Assembly (NCBI GenBank): GCA_037178675.1
Contig: JAYMGJ010000346.1
Span: forward strand, 1-64,000
Length of the DNA: 64,000 nt
Direction of reading: 5' to 3'
Origin: Scleroderma bovista
Lineage: Eukaryota > Basidiomycota > Agaricomycetes > Boletales > Sclerodermataceae
Shown here: positions 22,487 through 34,410 of the stretch, piece by piece
How positions within the stretch are numbered: the first letter of the stretch is position 1
Layout: the number at the start of each line of letters is the position of its first letter
Position numbers and translations under genes: made by a program
Notes under the pieces: generated by a model
Databases searched by the model: none
What the model was told of the DNA's origin: nothing
What the model saw: the letters and a program-made list of their open reading frames with translations, nothing else

Positions 22487-25400
22487 ATGCCTCGCCGCAC
22501 CTCGACTCGCGTCATTTCCCCCTCTTCTACAACTTATCAGTCTCCTTCCCTCCTCAACCAACCCCCGGCCTCCCCGCTGAATCCCAATGTCCTCCAACTC
22601 AGGCAACAGTGGAAATGGGCCGCCGTTAGCCAGTTCTTGTTCACATTCAATACACTATTTGCAATGAGTGATATTCCCCTAGCGGTCGGTATCTAGTATC
22701 CCCCAGGCGTGGTCTTTGCCAACTGATCTCGTACCCCAACAGGATGTCGAGAATGACCTTGCCTGTTCCACGAACAGAGTTCTGTCGAGGATCATGCAAC
22801 GACTGTTAGTAGTACTCACACAAGACCGGAAAATAAGGTGAACACATCCCGTGCAGCCAAAGCTACTCACTTCAACTGATTCTCCATGATAGTGCTGATA
22901 ACTGGCAGCATGCTTTGCGGAAGCAGTATCTTAGAAGGAATCCGGATGCCAACCCCATCGGACCGCTGGAACAACCACAGTTGCATGCAGCGGAATCCTT
23001 ACGCGCCTCCACTGTTCCCCCTGCTCACTCCTGTAACTCTTTGGACGCGCTTACTAGCAGGGACCTTGAGGACGAAGTCTCACAACAAGGTCTTCCGAAC
23101 GAAACACCTCCGAATGGTTTGTCCGCTCAAGTTGAAGACTCTGATGAAGGCCGTGGAAGTCCTGATCCCCCCAAAGTCGAAGATCATGACCCTTATATGC
23201 ATATCTCCCGACAAACAGCAAATCAGATAAATTGGTTGGAACTCCCCATGCTTACCAAACTCGAGTCCCTTCACACCTTGGTAGAATGGCAATTCCAAAA
23301 CCCCCTCCGCCTGCGCTCGCAGATGAAGGATGACGATGAGAACGCGCAATGGGTGCGTCATGGGCGTGACAGAAAAGTTGCCAACGATTCATGATCAGTC
23401 ATTTTTCCAATGTGCAGAGAATCGAACCTATTGGCTATGATACCAAAAGAAATGCCTACTGGCTTATTGGGGGTACGTCCGCCACATTTGGAAGACCTCT
23501 TTGGACATTAAACAGGATCCCCCTAGCTGACCGTCTGTGGATTCAGCGCGAGCTCCCGAAGAACATTACCAAGCAGAAACGAAAGACTACATCTAAACGC
23601 AGTCCAAAGAAACCTGACAGAAAGCCGTATGAACCATCTACAGCTTCCAAGCGCAAACGCTCAGACGACGAACCGCACTTTGATGAGCAGCCGTCACGGT
23701 CCACCCGTCAAAGAGTACGGGAAAAATTATCCAGTCATCCAAGAGGAAGCCGCGCTGCCAAGGCACGCGCGAACGAGAAACTCGATGCCCAGGCAAAGGA
23801 TCTCGCTGCATTTCAGCGTCATATGGCCACCTCATCCCGTAATAGAACCTCAAGGTCTAATCCCTCCTCTTCGCGACCAGCTGGAATTCGCGTCAGTGCA
23901 CGTCTTCGAGGGACTGCAACCATAGAGGGTGAATGGCAGGAGATTCCTGAGGAATGGTTGACAACCGAAGTCGTGGACAAAAGCACGGCCCCGGAGCAGG
24001 CGGCAGCCTCCTCCTCGTTCGAGAAGCACTGTTTCAAAACAGGTCTGGAGAGTGACGACGGATCCGTCAGTGACCTAACAGAACTCAGTGATGCAGAATC
24101 GGAATCTGGTGTTGGCCCACATGATGTAGCGACCGAATCAGGCGAGGATGATACAGCAATGTCTGAGGGTAACTTGGCAGGGCCTTCTGAGGACCAAGGG
24201 GACATCAGTGATGATGACCATGCTGGTGAGAAGGCAATGTCAATGGGGACCAATGCACTGGCCAGTGAGAGTAGTTCATCTTTGGTCCCAGATGGTTTTG
24301 TCGAGTGGGAGACGGTTGGCCAAGCTCATTAGGATCTTATACCTTACTAATTAATCCTTCAGATCTGTGTCGCTCTAGAGGACTGGGAGGGTATCGCTAA
24401 ACAGTTCGAAAAGGCCATTCACTATACTGAAAAGGCATTACACAAAGTTTTATCTCAGCACATCGTGCCTATCATAACAGCGGAACTTAGAGTTCGTGGA
24501 TTCGGAATGACTAAAGTTCCCGTGGACGCTGACCCTATTGCTGCGCAGGAAGCGGAACAGAAACGGCGCTTGGATGAAGCGGTTGTACATCGCAAACGCT
24601 CGACGCGCATTGCACTGAAAGAACTCGAGAAAGAGGAAGAACGTCAAGCAAGGAAGAAACGAGAGGAGGAAGATGAGAAGATGAGTCGAGCAAGACGTTT
24701 CGAAGCGCGACAGAAAAAAGAGGAGGAGGATCGCCTAAGGAGAGAGAATGCGCGTGAGAAACGGAGGAAGGAGCGCGAACTGCGAGAGGAACAAATGGCA
24801 GATGAAGATGAAGTGCAGCTGAGGTTTTTTTTCCTTTTTTTTGGACTTCTCATTCTTCCCGTTCATCGTTATTGTAGGACTGAAATTGCGCCCGAGGCAA
24901 CCAGCCAGTTTTCTATCCACGAAACAAGAATTGGCCCCAGTTCGACACTTTTAAGCGTCGTTTCTGTCAATGGCGGTGTCAGTGGATCCCGTACTCCTGC
25001 GGAGAATTGGGAACTAGATTGTGAGATTTGCCATTGCAAAGGCTTCAACCAGGTGAGCATCCCGCTACATACTCCCTCTGATCATAAGTGACCTTTTCAT
25101 AGGATGATGGTGTGCCTATCATGTGTTGTGGGCTATGTTCGAAGTGGCAACACATTCCATGTCATGACAGACAAGATGCCTTGGCTCACCGCCCGAAACG
25201 AAACTGGGATACAGAAGAATTTGTCTGTCGCCAATGTCAGTTAAGGAACCTGAAGGCTCCGTCAACCAATAATGCCACTTGTTACTACCAAAATGCCACG
25301 GATGAACCTCGCGGTGCGACCTATCCCATTGGAACCCCGCCCTTTTATAACTACCCAAGAAACTATGTAAACGGTCGGTCGTATCAAGCTACGGTCTTAA

Positions 25401-25942
25401 GTGGAAGATACACGTATGAAAATCAGTCTGAAATGCAGTCCTCCCAGTCGCACCCGCCCCAACTCTATTCCCAACAGCGACAGTCTTCAAATGTAACGTT
25501 CGCCCACTATCAACCCCAGGGGGGCAGTTTTACCCCCTCTCGACCAACATATTCAGTCGCGGACGTCCCACCACAAGGCCAGTACTCACAACACATACAA
25601 CACCCGGTGCAGGGCACCGGATTACCTCCATATAGGCCCTCATTCCAAGTATGATGCTGTTTTCATTGTTTTAGAGCCCTTACTAATAATGACAAGACGC
25701 AATCTCCGACACCCGTTTCATTGGTGCATAGTCACGGACAGTGGCAACACCCTACATACCCCCACGATAACAACTCACGCACTATGAATGCCGTGCCCGC
25801 ACTCCACACGAATGGCATTCGACCACACTATACAAATCATGCGATTAATGGAAATTTACAGATGCAGTACTCTCAAGTCAGAGATAGCTCCGGACACTAT
25901 TCGGGATTGCAGCATGCACATTCATATCAGCCAAGCAGATAG
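22487..25942 (+). CDS. DDT/WHIM-like chromatin protein with PHD finger
   Basis: Large multi-exon nuclear protein. The N-terminal part (QWKWAAVSQFLFTF, FAMSDIPLADVENDLA, NRVLSRIMQRLLVVL, WQHALRKQYLRRNPDANPIG) looks like a DDT domain. WHIM-like blocks follow (LPMLTKLESLHTLVEWQF, RIEPIGYDTKRNAYWLIGG). The middle is basic and then acidic, with a strong Glu/Arg/Lys coiled coil (EKEEERQARKKREEEDEK). Near 25020-25245 lies a PHD finger: CEICHCKGFNQDDG, IMCCGLCSKWQHIPCH and FVCRQCQ give a Cys4-His-Cys3 pattern. The tail is Gln/Pro/Tyr-rich. The layout resembles RSF1/ISWI-partner remodelling factors that read histone tails. Introns at about 24330 and 25660 are needed to reach the stop at 25940-25942. 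Confidence 0.78.
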
Positions 25943-26113
25943 AGCTTCCGTCTGATGATGCGAAACCTTGATTGTCAACCTGGTTATCATCATTTCGTAC
26001 TCCCAGCGACCGATGAACAGTGGGAATATGTATATATTGTTATTTGGTTTCAAGTGTAGGTGTAGAATACCTTCGATAATGTATGTAATCAACAGGCACG
26101 GTATATGTGTAAG

Positions 26114-27035
26114 CTATCGAAGTGATTCGTACATCTTGAATGCAGGGGAAACAAATGGGAATGGATCCTCTTCTGCAGTGTTATCCCTGAACCTACTTAG
26201 TGGTTTATTTGGCAGAAAATCAAGAGTGGCGCACTCGATAGGGCCCAATACTTTGAGACCGCGTATATGCGTGTCTTTTCCGCTCATGTGATTTGCGACA
26301 ACGATGATTTGAAGGACATACGCGTAAATCGGTTTGCTGACATCACAGGGCTTCAGCGAGCGTGATAGCAGATAATGAGATCTCACAATGAAGTGGCATC
26401 TTCGTCGAGTTCAGAAGAAACGTCGAACGTTATCCAGCCATCTGGTTTGTCCAAGGTGGCCACTCGAACGTCCTGGAGATCGCTCGGACCTGTACCAGCA
26501 CGGATGGCAAGCGTGGACGGCGTGTATGAGTCATCTTGTGGCCAGCTCAGATAAATACTGATTTTCTTGAATTTTCGATGAAAAATCAGCTCGACAACAA
26601 AAGTCTGACTTACCTGAATAGCAACCTTGTGGGGAAACTCTATTGTGATAAAGTGCGGCTGTGGACCGTCAGAGCTGTCTGCGGGCTCGTTTCACGCTAT
26701 GCATGATCAACATTGGTCCTACGCACTGCCAAAATGTGTCTGGGTCACCATCCCTGAGGCACTCTGAGCCAAACCCGAACTTGTAGGATGACACGGACCA
26801 CTTTGCAATCCGTCCGATGTCTGGCCAAGGGAGTACGGGTGGAAGACGCCCTTCTCAGACACCAGGAATTGAACGAGATACAGAACAAAAGGAGGTACAC
26901 GTACTGACCTGGGTGCATCATGGGTAAACCATCTTTCAGTAGTTGTACCCCAGTAGACGATGAAGAGTCGACGACTGCAGCAGCAGGCTCATCGCGTCGG
27001 CCTCTTGCTACACTCGACATTGACATCGTTGACAT
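26114..27035 (-). CDS. DOC1: Anaphase-promoting complex subunit 10 (DOC1)
   Basis: Substrate-receptor and processivity subunit of the APC/C ubiquitin ligase. It has a single DOC (galactose-binding-like) domain: DIGRIAKWSVSSYKFGFG, LRDGDPDTFWHSDGPQPHFI, TIEFPHKVAIQKISIYLSW, DSYTPSTLAIRAG, DGWITFDV, KPIYAYVLQIIVVANHMSG and KDTHIRGLKVLGP. A splice donor GTGAGA after ATSL restores the KPIYAYV frame. The protein ends MYESLR, close to the Ile-Arg tail that docks APC10 onto APC3. The start is only 61 bp from the start of the divergent UBA4 gene. Six or so introns; the product is about 210 residues. Confidence 0.92.
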
Positions 27036-27096
27036 TGACTAAACTTCAAATGCAATTATTATTACCGTATTTGGACTCATCCACTTTCCTGACCAC

Positions 27097-28606
27097 ATGG
27101 ATAGAGATCAACAATCCCGGCTGCCACACTTGGACGATTACCTTCGTTATGGGAGGCAGATGATTCTGCACAACTTTGGTCTCGAAGGTTGTTTTCTGTA
27201 ACGTACATGATCCATTTTCATGGCTGAAGGTCTGTTCTCCAGGCCAAGTCAAGTTACAACAGTCCTCTGTCGCCGTCGTTGGTGCAGGAGGACTTGGTTG
27301 TCCAGCGCTACAGTACCTTGCTGCAGCTGGTGTAGGTAAGCAAAAAATATTTCCGATGAATAGGAAAGGCCAATATTGAGCAGGATTAGGCCACATAGCC
27401 ATCATTGACCATGACACGGTCGAGCTATCAAATTTACAGAGGCAAATTCTGCATCACGAGCAGTCGATCGGGAAGTACAAGGCATCCTCAGCAGCGGATG
27501 CGGTGCGAAGGTGAATCGTCACCTTTTACTCACCTACTTTTCTGATTCCATCGATTGTCACAGGATTAACTCAAGGGTGCGGGTCACTTCCGTAATCGAG
27601 ATGCTGGATGGTTCGAATGCCTTGTCCCTGCTGCAACCCTATGATATAATTCTGGACTGCACCGATAATGCACCCACTCGGTATTTGCTGTCCGACACGG
27701 CTGTTCGCCTTGGGAAGCCTTTGGTCAGCGGTGCTGCGCAACGGTATGAGGGTCAACTTTGTATTTACAACCTCGGCAAGGACGGGCCATGTTATCGGTG
27801 TATATTTCCCAAACCAGCAGCAGCGGAGAGTACTGGCTCATGTGAGGAGACCGGAATACTCGGTGCTGTCACTGGTATCATCGGCAACATGCAGGCATTG
27901 GAAACGATCAAGCTTATCACTGGCCTGCATGGTAGGCACGACTGACATGGAATTCTACCCTTAGCTGAGCAGCAACGGATCCAGATGGCAAAGCCAGTCT
28001 CCTGCTTTTCTCTGCCATTTGCACTCCAGCTTTTCGTGCCATAAAGCTTCGTTCAAGAAAGCCGACATGTCCGGCATGTGGTCAAGCACAGCAAATCGAG
28101 CAGACAGACTATGTTACGTTCTGTGGAGGTGCAAGGCCGAATTGGCTTGAACGAGGATTGATGGCTGGCGAGCCCAATGAACGCATCCGGGTACAAGCAA
28201 GTGGTCGCATTGTCATTTGGGTTGATTACTGAACGACGTAAAGGACCTGAGACAAGAAATGGATTCACTGGAATACTACTTGCTGATTGACGTGCGTCCC
28301 AAGATTGAATTCGACATCTGTCACCTACCAGAGTCGCGAAGTAATATCAAACCCCTTCGACTTATGAGTGGTACTGATCCTGAAGGAATTCTAGGTATCC
28401 CACTACCAGAGTTACTCGCCGACCCTGCATCCCATATACCGACTCCGAGTACAACTACGGTCTTTGTCCTTTGTCGTCTCGGCAATGATTCACAAATTGC
28501 GGCTGATGCACTGCGGAATGTAGAACCCTCACTAGATGTCAGAGATGTCGTTGGAGGCCTAAGAGCATGGTCGGAGCATATCGACCCGCAGTTCCCTATT
28601 TATTGA
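27097..28606 (+). CDS. UBA4: Uba4/MOCS3: E1-like activator with rhodanese domain
   Basis: It adenylates and thiocarboxylates Urm1 (tRNA thiolation, urmylation) and, in organisms with Moco, MOCS2A. The start [19 protein letters not shown] precedes [12 protein letters not shown]. The E1 domain has [21 protein letters not shown] (ATP binding), [48 protein letters not shown], a Cys in [14 protein letters not shown] (thioester site) and CPACG (zinc). The C-terminal rhodanese domain has [16 protein letters not shown] and the active-site loop CRLGND. An in-frame TAA lies a few codons upstream of 27097, which supports this start. Acceptor GAGCAG before CAACGG keeps the frame at about 27975. Convergent with the UBX gene, stops 155 bp apart. 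Confidence 0.94.
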
Positions 28607-28761
28607 CATTAGTTTTTATACATGTATAACCTCGCTGGTGTCTTGATCCGAATACTAAAGTGATACACCATGCCCCACGGTTACTGTACATCGGAAATTC
28701 TACAAAATTCATTTTCGTCGGGAGGAGGCACTGCTAAACCAGCGACAGGAAAGCATGGCGC

Positions 28762-29682
28762 CTATTTACTCTGACCCACTTTGAACCATTTAGGTACCTT
28801 CTTCTCCTTGTCAGACCCTGTCTTCGCCTTCAAAGATGTGCTTTGCTGAGATTTGGTAGTGTCCTCAAAGGTAGGCGGCGTTGGCAGTTCAATGGCCTGT
28901 GCCACGATGGATGGCAGTAAAGGTGCCGGAACACCAGTTCCTAGTTTGGTCATTTAAATGCTGCTTGTTACTTTCATCGACGGAAACCAGACTTACTGTT
29001 GAGCGAATCATCTTCAAAACGCACCAGAAGTACAGAGGAAGGGGCTAATTGTAGTTCCGCAAGCGACAGATCCCGAACCTTGGGGTCTGAGAGTTTGAAC
29101 TCGCGCTTGGGAGGTGACTGGTCTAGAGAGGATGATGTCATTTGTGCTTCGGAGAGACCAAAATCACACACATAGAATGAAATTGGAAGATTTCAGGTCA
29201 TCGCGGAGGGATGTACAAACGAAGGTATAGACAGACTGTATCCGCTCGCTCGATAAAAATACCTTCTCAAGTTGAGTGCGATCGCTAAATCTGATTCGAA
29301 TAGTGGTCTGTGACATCAATTGTAAGCCCGCATCTTATTCCTGTGATAGCTCTACCGACGTTTGGCCATCTGTCTCTCTTGGCTTTCTCAGCGGCCTCCC
29401 TCGTAGCACGTAGCTGCAGCGGCGCGTTATTGAGTGCTTGGGTGCGCGATGTCAAGGTTGCTTGTGCCACCTTGATTTCGTGTGCGGTCGGCGTAAAAAA
29501 TGACTCCGAGAGCTCTCCTACTTCACATCCATCGTGTGAGCGCCAGCTCTTCGTTACATGGATAACATTGCAGACATACATTGGGGGACTACAGCAGAAG
29601 CAGGGGGTCTATAGACTTTGAATTCAGACGGAGAAGTTTCCGAAAACGAAGGTGGCGTTGATGAACTCTGAGGATGGGACAT
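28762..29682 (-). CDS. UBX domain protein of the TUG/ASPL (Ubx4) type
   Basis: A cofactor of the Cdc48/p97 ATPase, which is itself encoded at 56244-59088. The start is MSHPQSSSTPPSFSETSPSE then FKVYRPPASAVVPQ. A 59-bp intron (donor GTATGT, acceptor GTGAAG) leads to GELSESFFTPTAHEIKVAQA and the Ala/Arg-rich helix REAAEKAKRDRWPN. The UBX domain follows: TTIRIRFSDRTQLEKVFLSS, SVYTFVRTSL and SVLLVRFEDDSLN. The end KKVPKWFKVGQSK is basic. The order 'PTAHEIK helix then UBX' is typical of TUG-like proteins. It may lack the N-terminal ubiquitin-like domain of human TUG, or an upstream exon may be missing from my model. Confidence 0.75.
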
Positions 29683-30159
29683 CGTTCTAGCCAAGGGATA
29701 GGCAAATGAACAGATCTATTGGTACAAAATAAGAGGTGAAAGTATTCAATGATCCCGTAGATTTCAGTTGTTCTAGGAGGTCCTGCTACTGCGAAAAAAC
29801 GTTGGTCAGCGAACCAGAACTCGTATAACGACGGAATATCAGAAGGTAAAACTTGTCTCATACTGCGGATCCCAGGGCGTGCCGGCGAGCACACCTTTTG
29901 GTGTAGGACCCACATATCGAACGCAAATTACAAAACATCACATGAAAGCCAAGAAAAAAGTAAAGACACCTACTTTGTGAGATGGAAGCTACAGAGAAAA
30001 GGCATACCTGGTACAAATGCGCTTACATATAGGGCGGCTGGTGCAAATATTTGTAAACACACAAGCGTCACTTCTTCCCCTAAGAATACCGAAGTTCAAT
30101 CCTTCTCTTCGAATCACCACGTCGAGAATAGTAGCACACTTCTCATAGATTTCCTCGAC
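29683..30159. other. Divergent promoter region
   Basis: 477 bp between the UBX gene and the PITH gene. It contains short open stretches on both strands, none with recognisable content, so I regard it as the shared promoter and 5' leaders. Confidence 0.45.
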
Positions 30160-31050
30160 ATGCCTCATGGTTGCAGTCATCAGAGCGACGACGGTTGTGG
30201 TCACGACGGCCATAACCACACTCACGACAGCACAGACGTCGGACCCAATGATAACCTATACCCGTATATTGATCGTTCCAATGTTGTGGCCTTGAATACC
30301 ATGGGAGAAGGGTCAAGCATCATCAAACCATGGCATGAACGCACAAACGAAGACGTGGTAGGTTGACTCGCCCAAGCATAAATGTCTCAACCTTATGATC
30401 GGACTAGTATTTGGAATCTGATGCAGACGAACAATTGTAAGGGTCGATGTACCAACGAAGGGCTCCATTTAATATTGTCAACGCAGAATCATCCGCATAC
30501 CATTTAGAGGCTCGGTTAAACTGCGTACGCTGTTGCTCAAGACAGGACCTGGTGAACAAGCAGCAGAGAAGGTGCTCCTGGTGCGCAGCTTATCGCCTGG
30601 ATCCAACGCACTTGCAAATAGGCACTCCGCAACAGTTTGCGAATGAACCAAGTTTGGACTTCAACGATGTTCAGGACAAGTCTCCGACGCAGGAATTCGA
30701 AGTTGCAATATCAGGTGACGTTTGCGAGTACTCGGTGAAGTAAATGTAGTTCATATTGGTTTCAATCCAATCACTGACGGTATCGCAGGGCGGCGAAATT
30801 CAGTAACGTCACCTCCATGACCATCTTTATCCCTTCCAGCCGGGGGGCAAATGAAACCAGGATTTATTACATAGGTTTTCTCGGCCATTGGACGGAAGTA
30901 TGTACGTTTGCCTCTCAGTGACACTTAAGCCAAAATCTATCCCAGCGTAAAGCCAATCCTGTGGTTACTGTCTATGAAGCACAGGCCAACCTGGCAGATC
31001 ACGAGAAGATTCAAGGGACTCGAGGCAATTTTAAGATGAACCAGTCATAA
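30160..31050 (+). CDS. PITH domain protein (PITHD1-like)
   Basis: A small cytosolic protein of the family that includes PITHD1 and the C-terminus of TXNL1, which associates with the proteasome. It starts MPHGCSHQSDDGCGHDGH, a His/Cys-rich segment. The PITH domain has NLYPYIDRSNVVALN, IIKPWHERTNEDV, YLESDADEQL, IIRIPFRGSVKLRTLLLKTG, ANEPSLDFNDVQ, TQEFEVA, VTSMTIFIPSSRGANETRIY and YIGFLG. Splicing at about 30357, 30434, 30585, 30742 and 30905 gives one frame ending at TAA 31048-31050. About 210 residues. No catalytic residues are known in this family. Confidence 0.88.
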
Positions 31051-31221
31051 ATTGTCGTGGTGGTATGGCTTTGGTGTACACGAATTTGTACGATAGTAAT
31101 GTGATGGTACATGGAAAAGGAAAGCAAAAAAGAATAGCATCTGTACAATTACTAGCAATCTCATATATGCATTCTCGTCAGTTATATCATTTGGCTCTCC
31201 GTCCCCTGAATTGCCAACGTT

Positions 31222-34138
31222 TCAGCCAGGGTTTGTACCTTGTGATGATGATCCGTCCGCATTCCGCTGCATAAAGGACTGGAACATTTCCATGTTCACC
31301 GTCCTGCCACCATTACCATGGACTCCACTGGCCATAGGTCTTGTCGCTCCCGGTGCATTGGGCTGAGATAGTCAGTCTGGACAACCACTGTTATCTGATG
31401 TCGGCGCACTTACGGGGAAATTATTCATGCCCATGTTTCCTGCAGCAGTAACATTCACATTAGGCGTTCCCATGGTCCCCATCTCTTGCACCGGAAGCGT
31501 TGGCTGAGGTGGCATCTGCTGGTGCTGCTGTTGTCGGTGGAGCTGTGCACGTCGAACGAACTGCAGGATGAGTTCTTTCTGTTTGGCGGGATCTAAGCCT
31601 TGAAGCTGTGCAACGACGACTGGGGGTAAATTAAGACTACTCAGAACCCCCCGCAGGTCAGCAGGCGGTTTGACAGGTTCCAGAGTATTTCCACGACCTG
31701 GAAGATTAGGTAGGCCGGTCGTGGGGAATACTGCACCAAGGAAATTGGTGTTCACAGGGAAAATAACCATGTTGTCCGAATAATTGGCATTTGGTAGAGG
31801 CCATCCAGTATACGCATACTGCAGAATGGGTTAAATAGATGACATCCATGTAAGTCGGGGAAATAACGTACGATGTGACGATCACCCATTAGTTTTATTA
31901 GTGACGCAAAGCTCTGATTATTCGAGGCCTGGTCGTTTGCACGGGGACTAGTTGTAAGCCGCACCAAGCTTGGCTGATGGCCCTTTACCCATGTCTGAAG
32001 CTCTTGGGGGTCTTGTAGTGGTTCCTTGCTAAATTTCAGGGTCATGTTTGTCGGCCAGGTATGTGCAAGACTGGCGATTGGGTTAATTGGAGGTCAAGTA
32101 GTAAAGGAACGCATACAGGTTTCCGCTAGGCTGAGGAACAGGGAGTGCGATGACTTGTACCTGCATCTCTCTTGCCCCCTGGGTTGTTTCAGGGGCAACC
32201 CAGCTGAACGTTCCATGCCATACAGGCTGCTGTTGCGGCTGCGTGGCTTGGCTGCTTGTCGCACCTGGATTCGGACTCACATCTTGGGGGGCCGTTGATG
32301 AAGGCTGCGGAACTAATCCAAACGACTGTGGCCTGATCCCTTGTTTGTCGACCAGTTTTTGCATTTGCGCAGCAAACTCGGGGGGCACGGGCATTGTCTG
32401 ATTAGTTCCCTGTTGGTGAGTACCAGAGGGAGACACGTTTACGGTGCCTCCCCGAGACTGCCAAAATTGAGTGATGGATTGCGCATCCGACAATTGCATC
32501 TTATGGTCGTCGAGTGCCCCGCTAGCAGACTTGTCCCCAGATGGGCCGGGGACACCAACCCCAGGTTGGTTATCATTCTGGACAGCAGATTGCACAGGCC
32601 TAGTTCCATCCGTATTCGCCATTGTAGCGGGATTGTAGTTCGCTTGCATGTTTCGCAAGTGATTTGTAATAACTTGTTTGATCTGCAGCCCCACCCGTGA
32701 TTTGTCTGCACGTACTTTCTGAAGCTCCACTACCAGTGCCGTTTGTCCCTGTTGTTGTGCAGCATCCATTCGTACACCCAACGTCTTGACCTCAGCTTCC
32801 AGTTGTTTGAGTCGTTCCATCAGTTGCCTAGATGTCAATCCAGCCGGTGTGACCGCCTGGTCGAGCATAGCAGGATTAAAGAATGGTGGATGAGGAAGTG
32901 CTGGTTGAGAAGCAGCAGGAGTGGGTGATGGGGGCACGGCATGTGCGGGATTGCCCGGTGGGGGATGTGAGGCAGATGGAGGCTGAGCAGCCGTTAGCTG
33001 GGGTGGCGGATTTACTGCTGGAGTTTGTGGAGGCTGCGCAGAGGGCGGACGCGTAGGCCGCTGAGAGGCCGGTGTGTGTGCGGCCGATAACGCGGGAGAA
33101 CCGGATGGGACTCTATGATTGGGATCATTAGAAGCAACCTTTTGTCGTTTCGCCTCTAGATTACGATCAGCTAGCGGAGCGTCAGTAGGCCGTTTCGAAG
33201 CTTGTATACATCAGACGGAAATGCTCTCGAATGACTTTGTCACTCACTTGTCTTCAAGGGGGCCGGGAATCCTGATAACGATAGGAAATGTTGTGGTTGA
33301 ACGGGAAACCACGGACTTTGCGCCGTGCTACCTGCTGCCTGGATGAAAGGTGGATATTGTTCCCAAGAAACTCAAAGGCGAACGCACAGACAACTGCAAG
33401 TCTTGGAACTGTTGAATCTTGCGCAAGCTGATCAAACTCAGATTTATCCTTCTCTTTAATGCCCCTGAGCCGCTGTCGAAAGGGAAGGCGGTAGTGACTC
33501 ACCTTTTTAAGCTCCGTGGGCATGGTATCCCACGTAACAGAATCAAGATGCTGCAAAGTATTGTATTGAGGCCTTTGTGCGTTGTCTGGTGGGGAAGATG
33601 CAATATGTAGAAGATGGAACACGATGGACCGGTTGTCCTTTTGAGGAGACACTGACGAGTTGATCGAAATCATGATGTCGAAAAGCTAGGTCTTCGGTGA
33701 GAGATGTGGGGGGAGAATGGATGAAATCTAGGGGGCATACCTCGATAGCAGCAACGAGTCCTTCTAGCGCGGACAATCCTCGACTTCCTCCACAGCTGGT
33801 TTTTCCTATGCCAAACTTTGAGGGATCGTCACGAAGCTCCTTGGTGACAAGAGAGATATTAGAGAAGAATCTCTTCTCTAACAGTGGGGAAGGTTGTGTG
33901 TTGGCCGCGCCATATGTCACGAATGCTAATCGAAACTGTGCAGAGGTGAACAGGACACCATTGGGGCGGTAGCAAACCAGATCACCTGGTGGTTATGGTG
34001 CAGGTCATGAAGGCGTTTGAGAAGCGGGGAGATGTATTCTGTGAGCACGCGAGGCCATTCGGAGGCAAGGACAAAGGACCCTTCGACGACGCATGCCACT
34101 GCGACGAGGTCTTGCCCCTGCTCTGGTGCAGCTGACAT
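31222..34138 (-). CDS. MED25: Mediator subunit 25-like protein (VWA and PTOV/ACID-type domains)
   Basis: A likely Mediator tail subunit that bridges activators to RNA polymerase II. The start MSAAPEQGQDLVAVACVVEG continues into SFVLASEWPRVLTEYISPLL, then RFRLAFVTYGAA and GLSALEGLVAAIE, a von Willebrand A-like domain of MED25 type. A long Pro/Gln/Ala/Thr-rich linker contains a short coiled coil (MERLKQLEAEVKTLGVRM). A second folded region follows: VWHGTFSWVAPE, WPTNMTLKF, LMGDRHIYAYTGWPLPNANY, VIFPVNTNFLGAVFPTTGLP, which matches the PTOV/ACID activator-binding domain. A Gln/His-rich tail (RQQQHQQMPP) ends at TGA 31222-31224 after a last intron at 31372-31415. About ten introns. Confidence 0.72.
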
Positions 34139-34410
34139 TGCGTGGCGGGGAAGAAAAGGCGCTGCTCAATGGCTCACTCCAAGTCCCCAAAGCTCGTTGG
34201 TAGTCGTGATGGTGAGCGTTTCAAGACAGGTTCCATTATTAGGGCCACAGTACGTTTCTAAATATCGAATCGTACAAAGGTATGGATGTAATGCATTGTA
34301 AGTGTTTAGTAAATATGTAGTCCACAGTTGAAACGAAATGGTCCAAGTGGATATGTGCGCGGGCAGCACGTCCTAGTGCTGTCCGACGTCGTCCCTCTTC
34401 AAACGACGTT
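34139..34410. other. Intergenic region
   Basis: 272 bp between two minus-strand genes, holding the MED25 promoter and the 3' end of the secreted protein gene. Nothing else seen. Confidence 0.4.

Noticed and set aside
32150..32700. Plus-strand frames inside MED25
   Set aside because: Shadows of the Pro/Gln-rich MED25 linker; no domain and no splice continuity.
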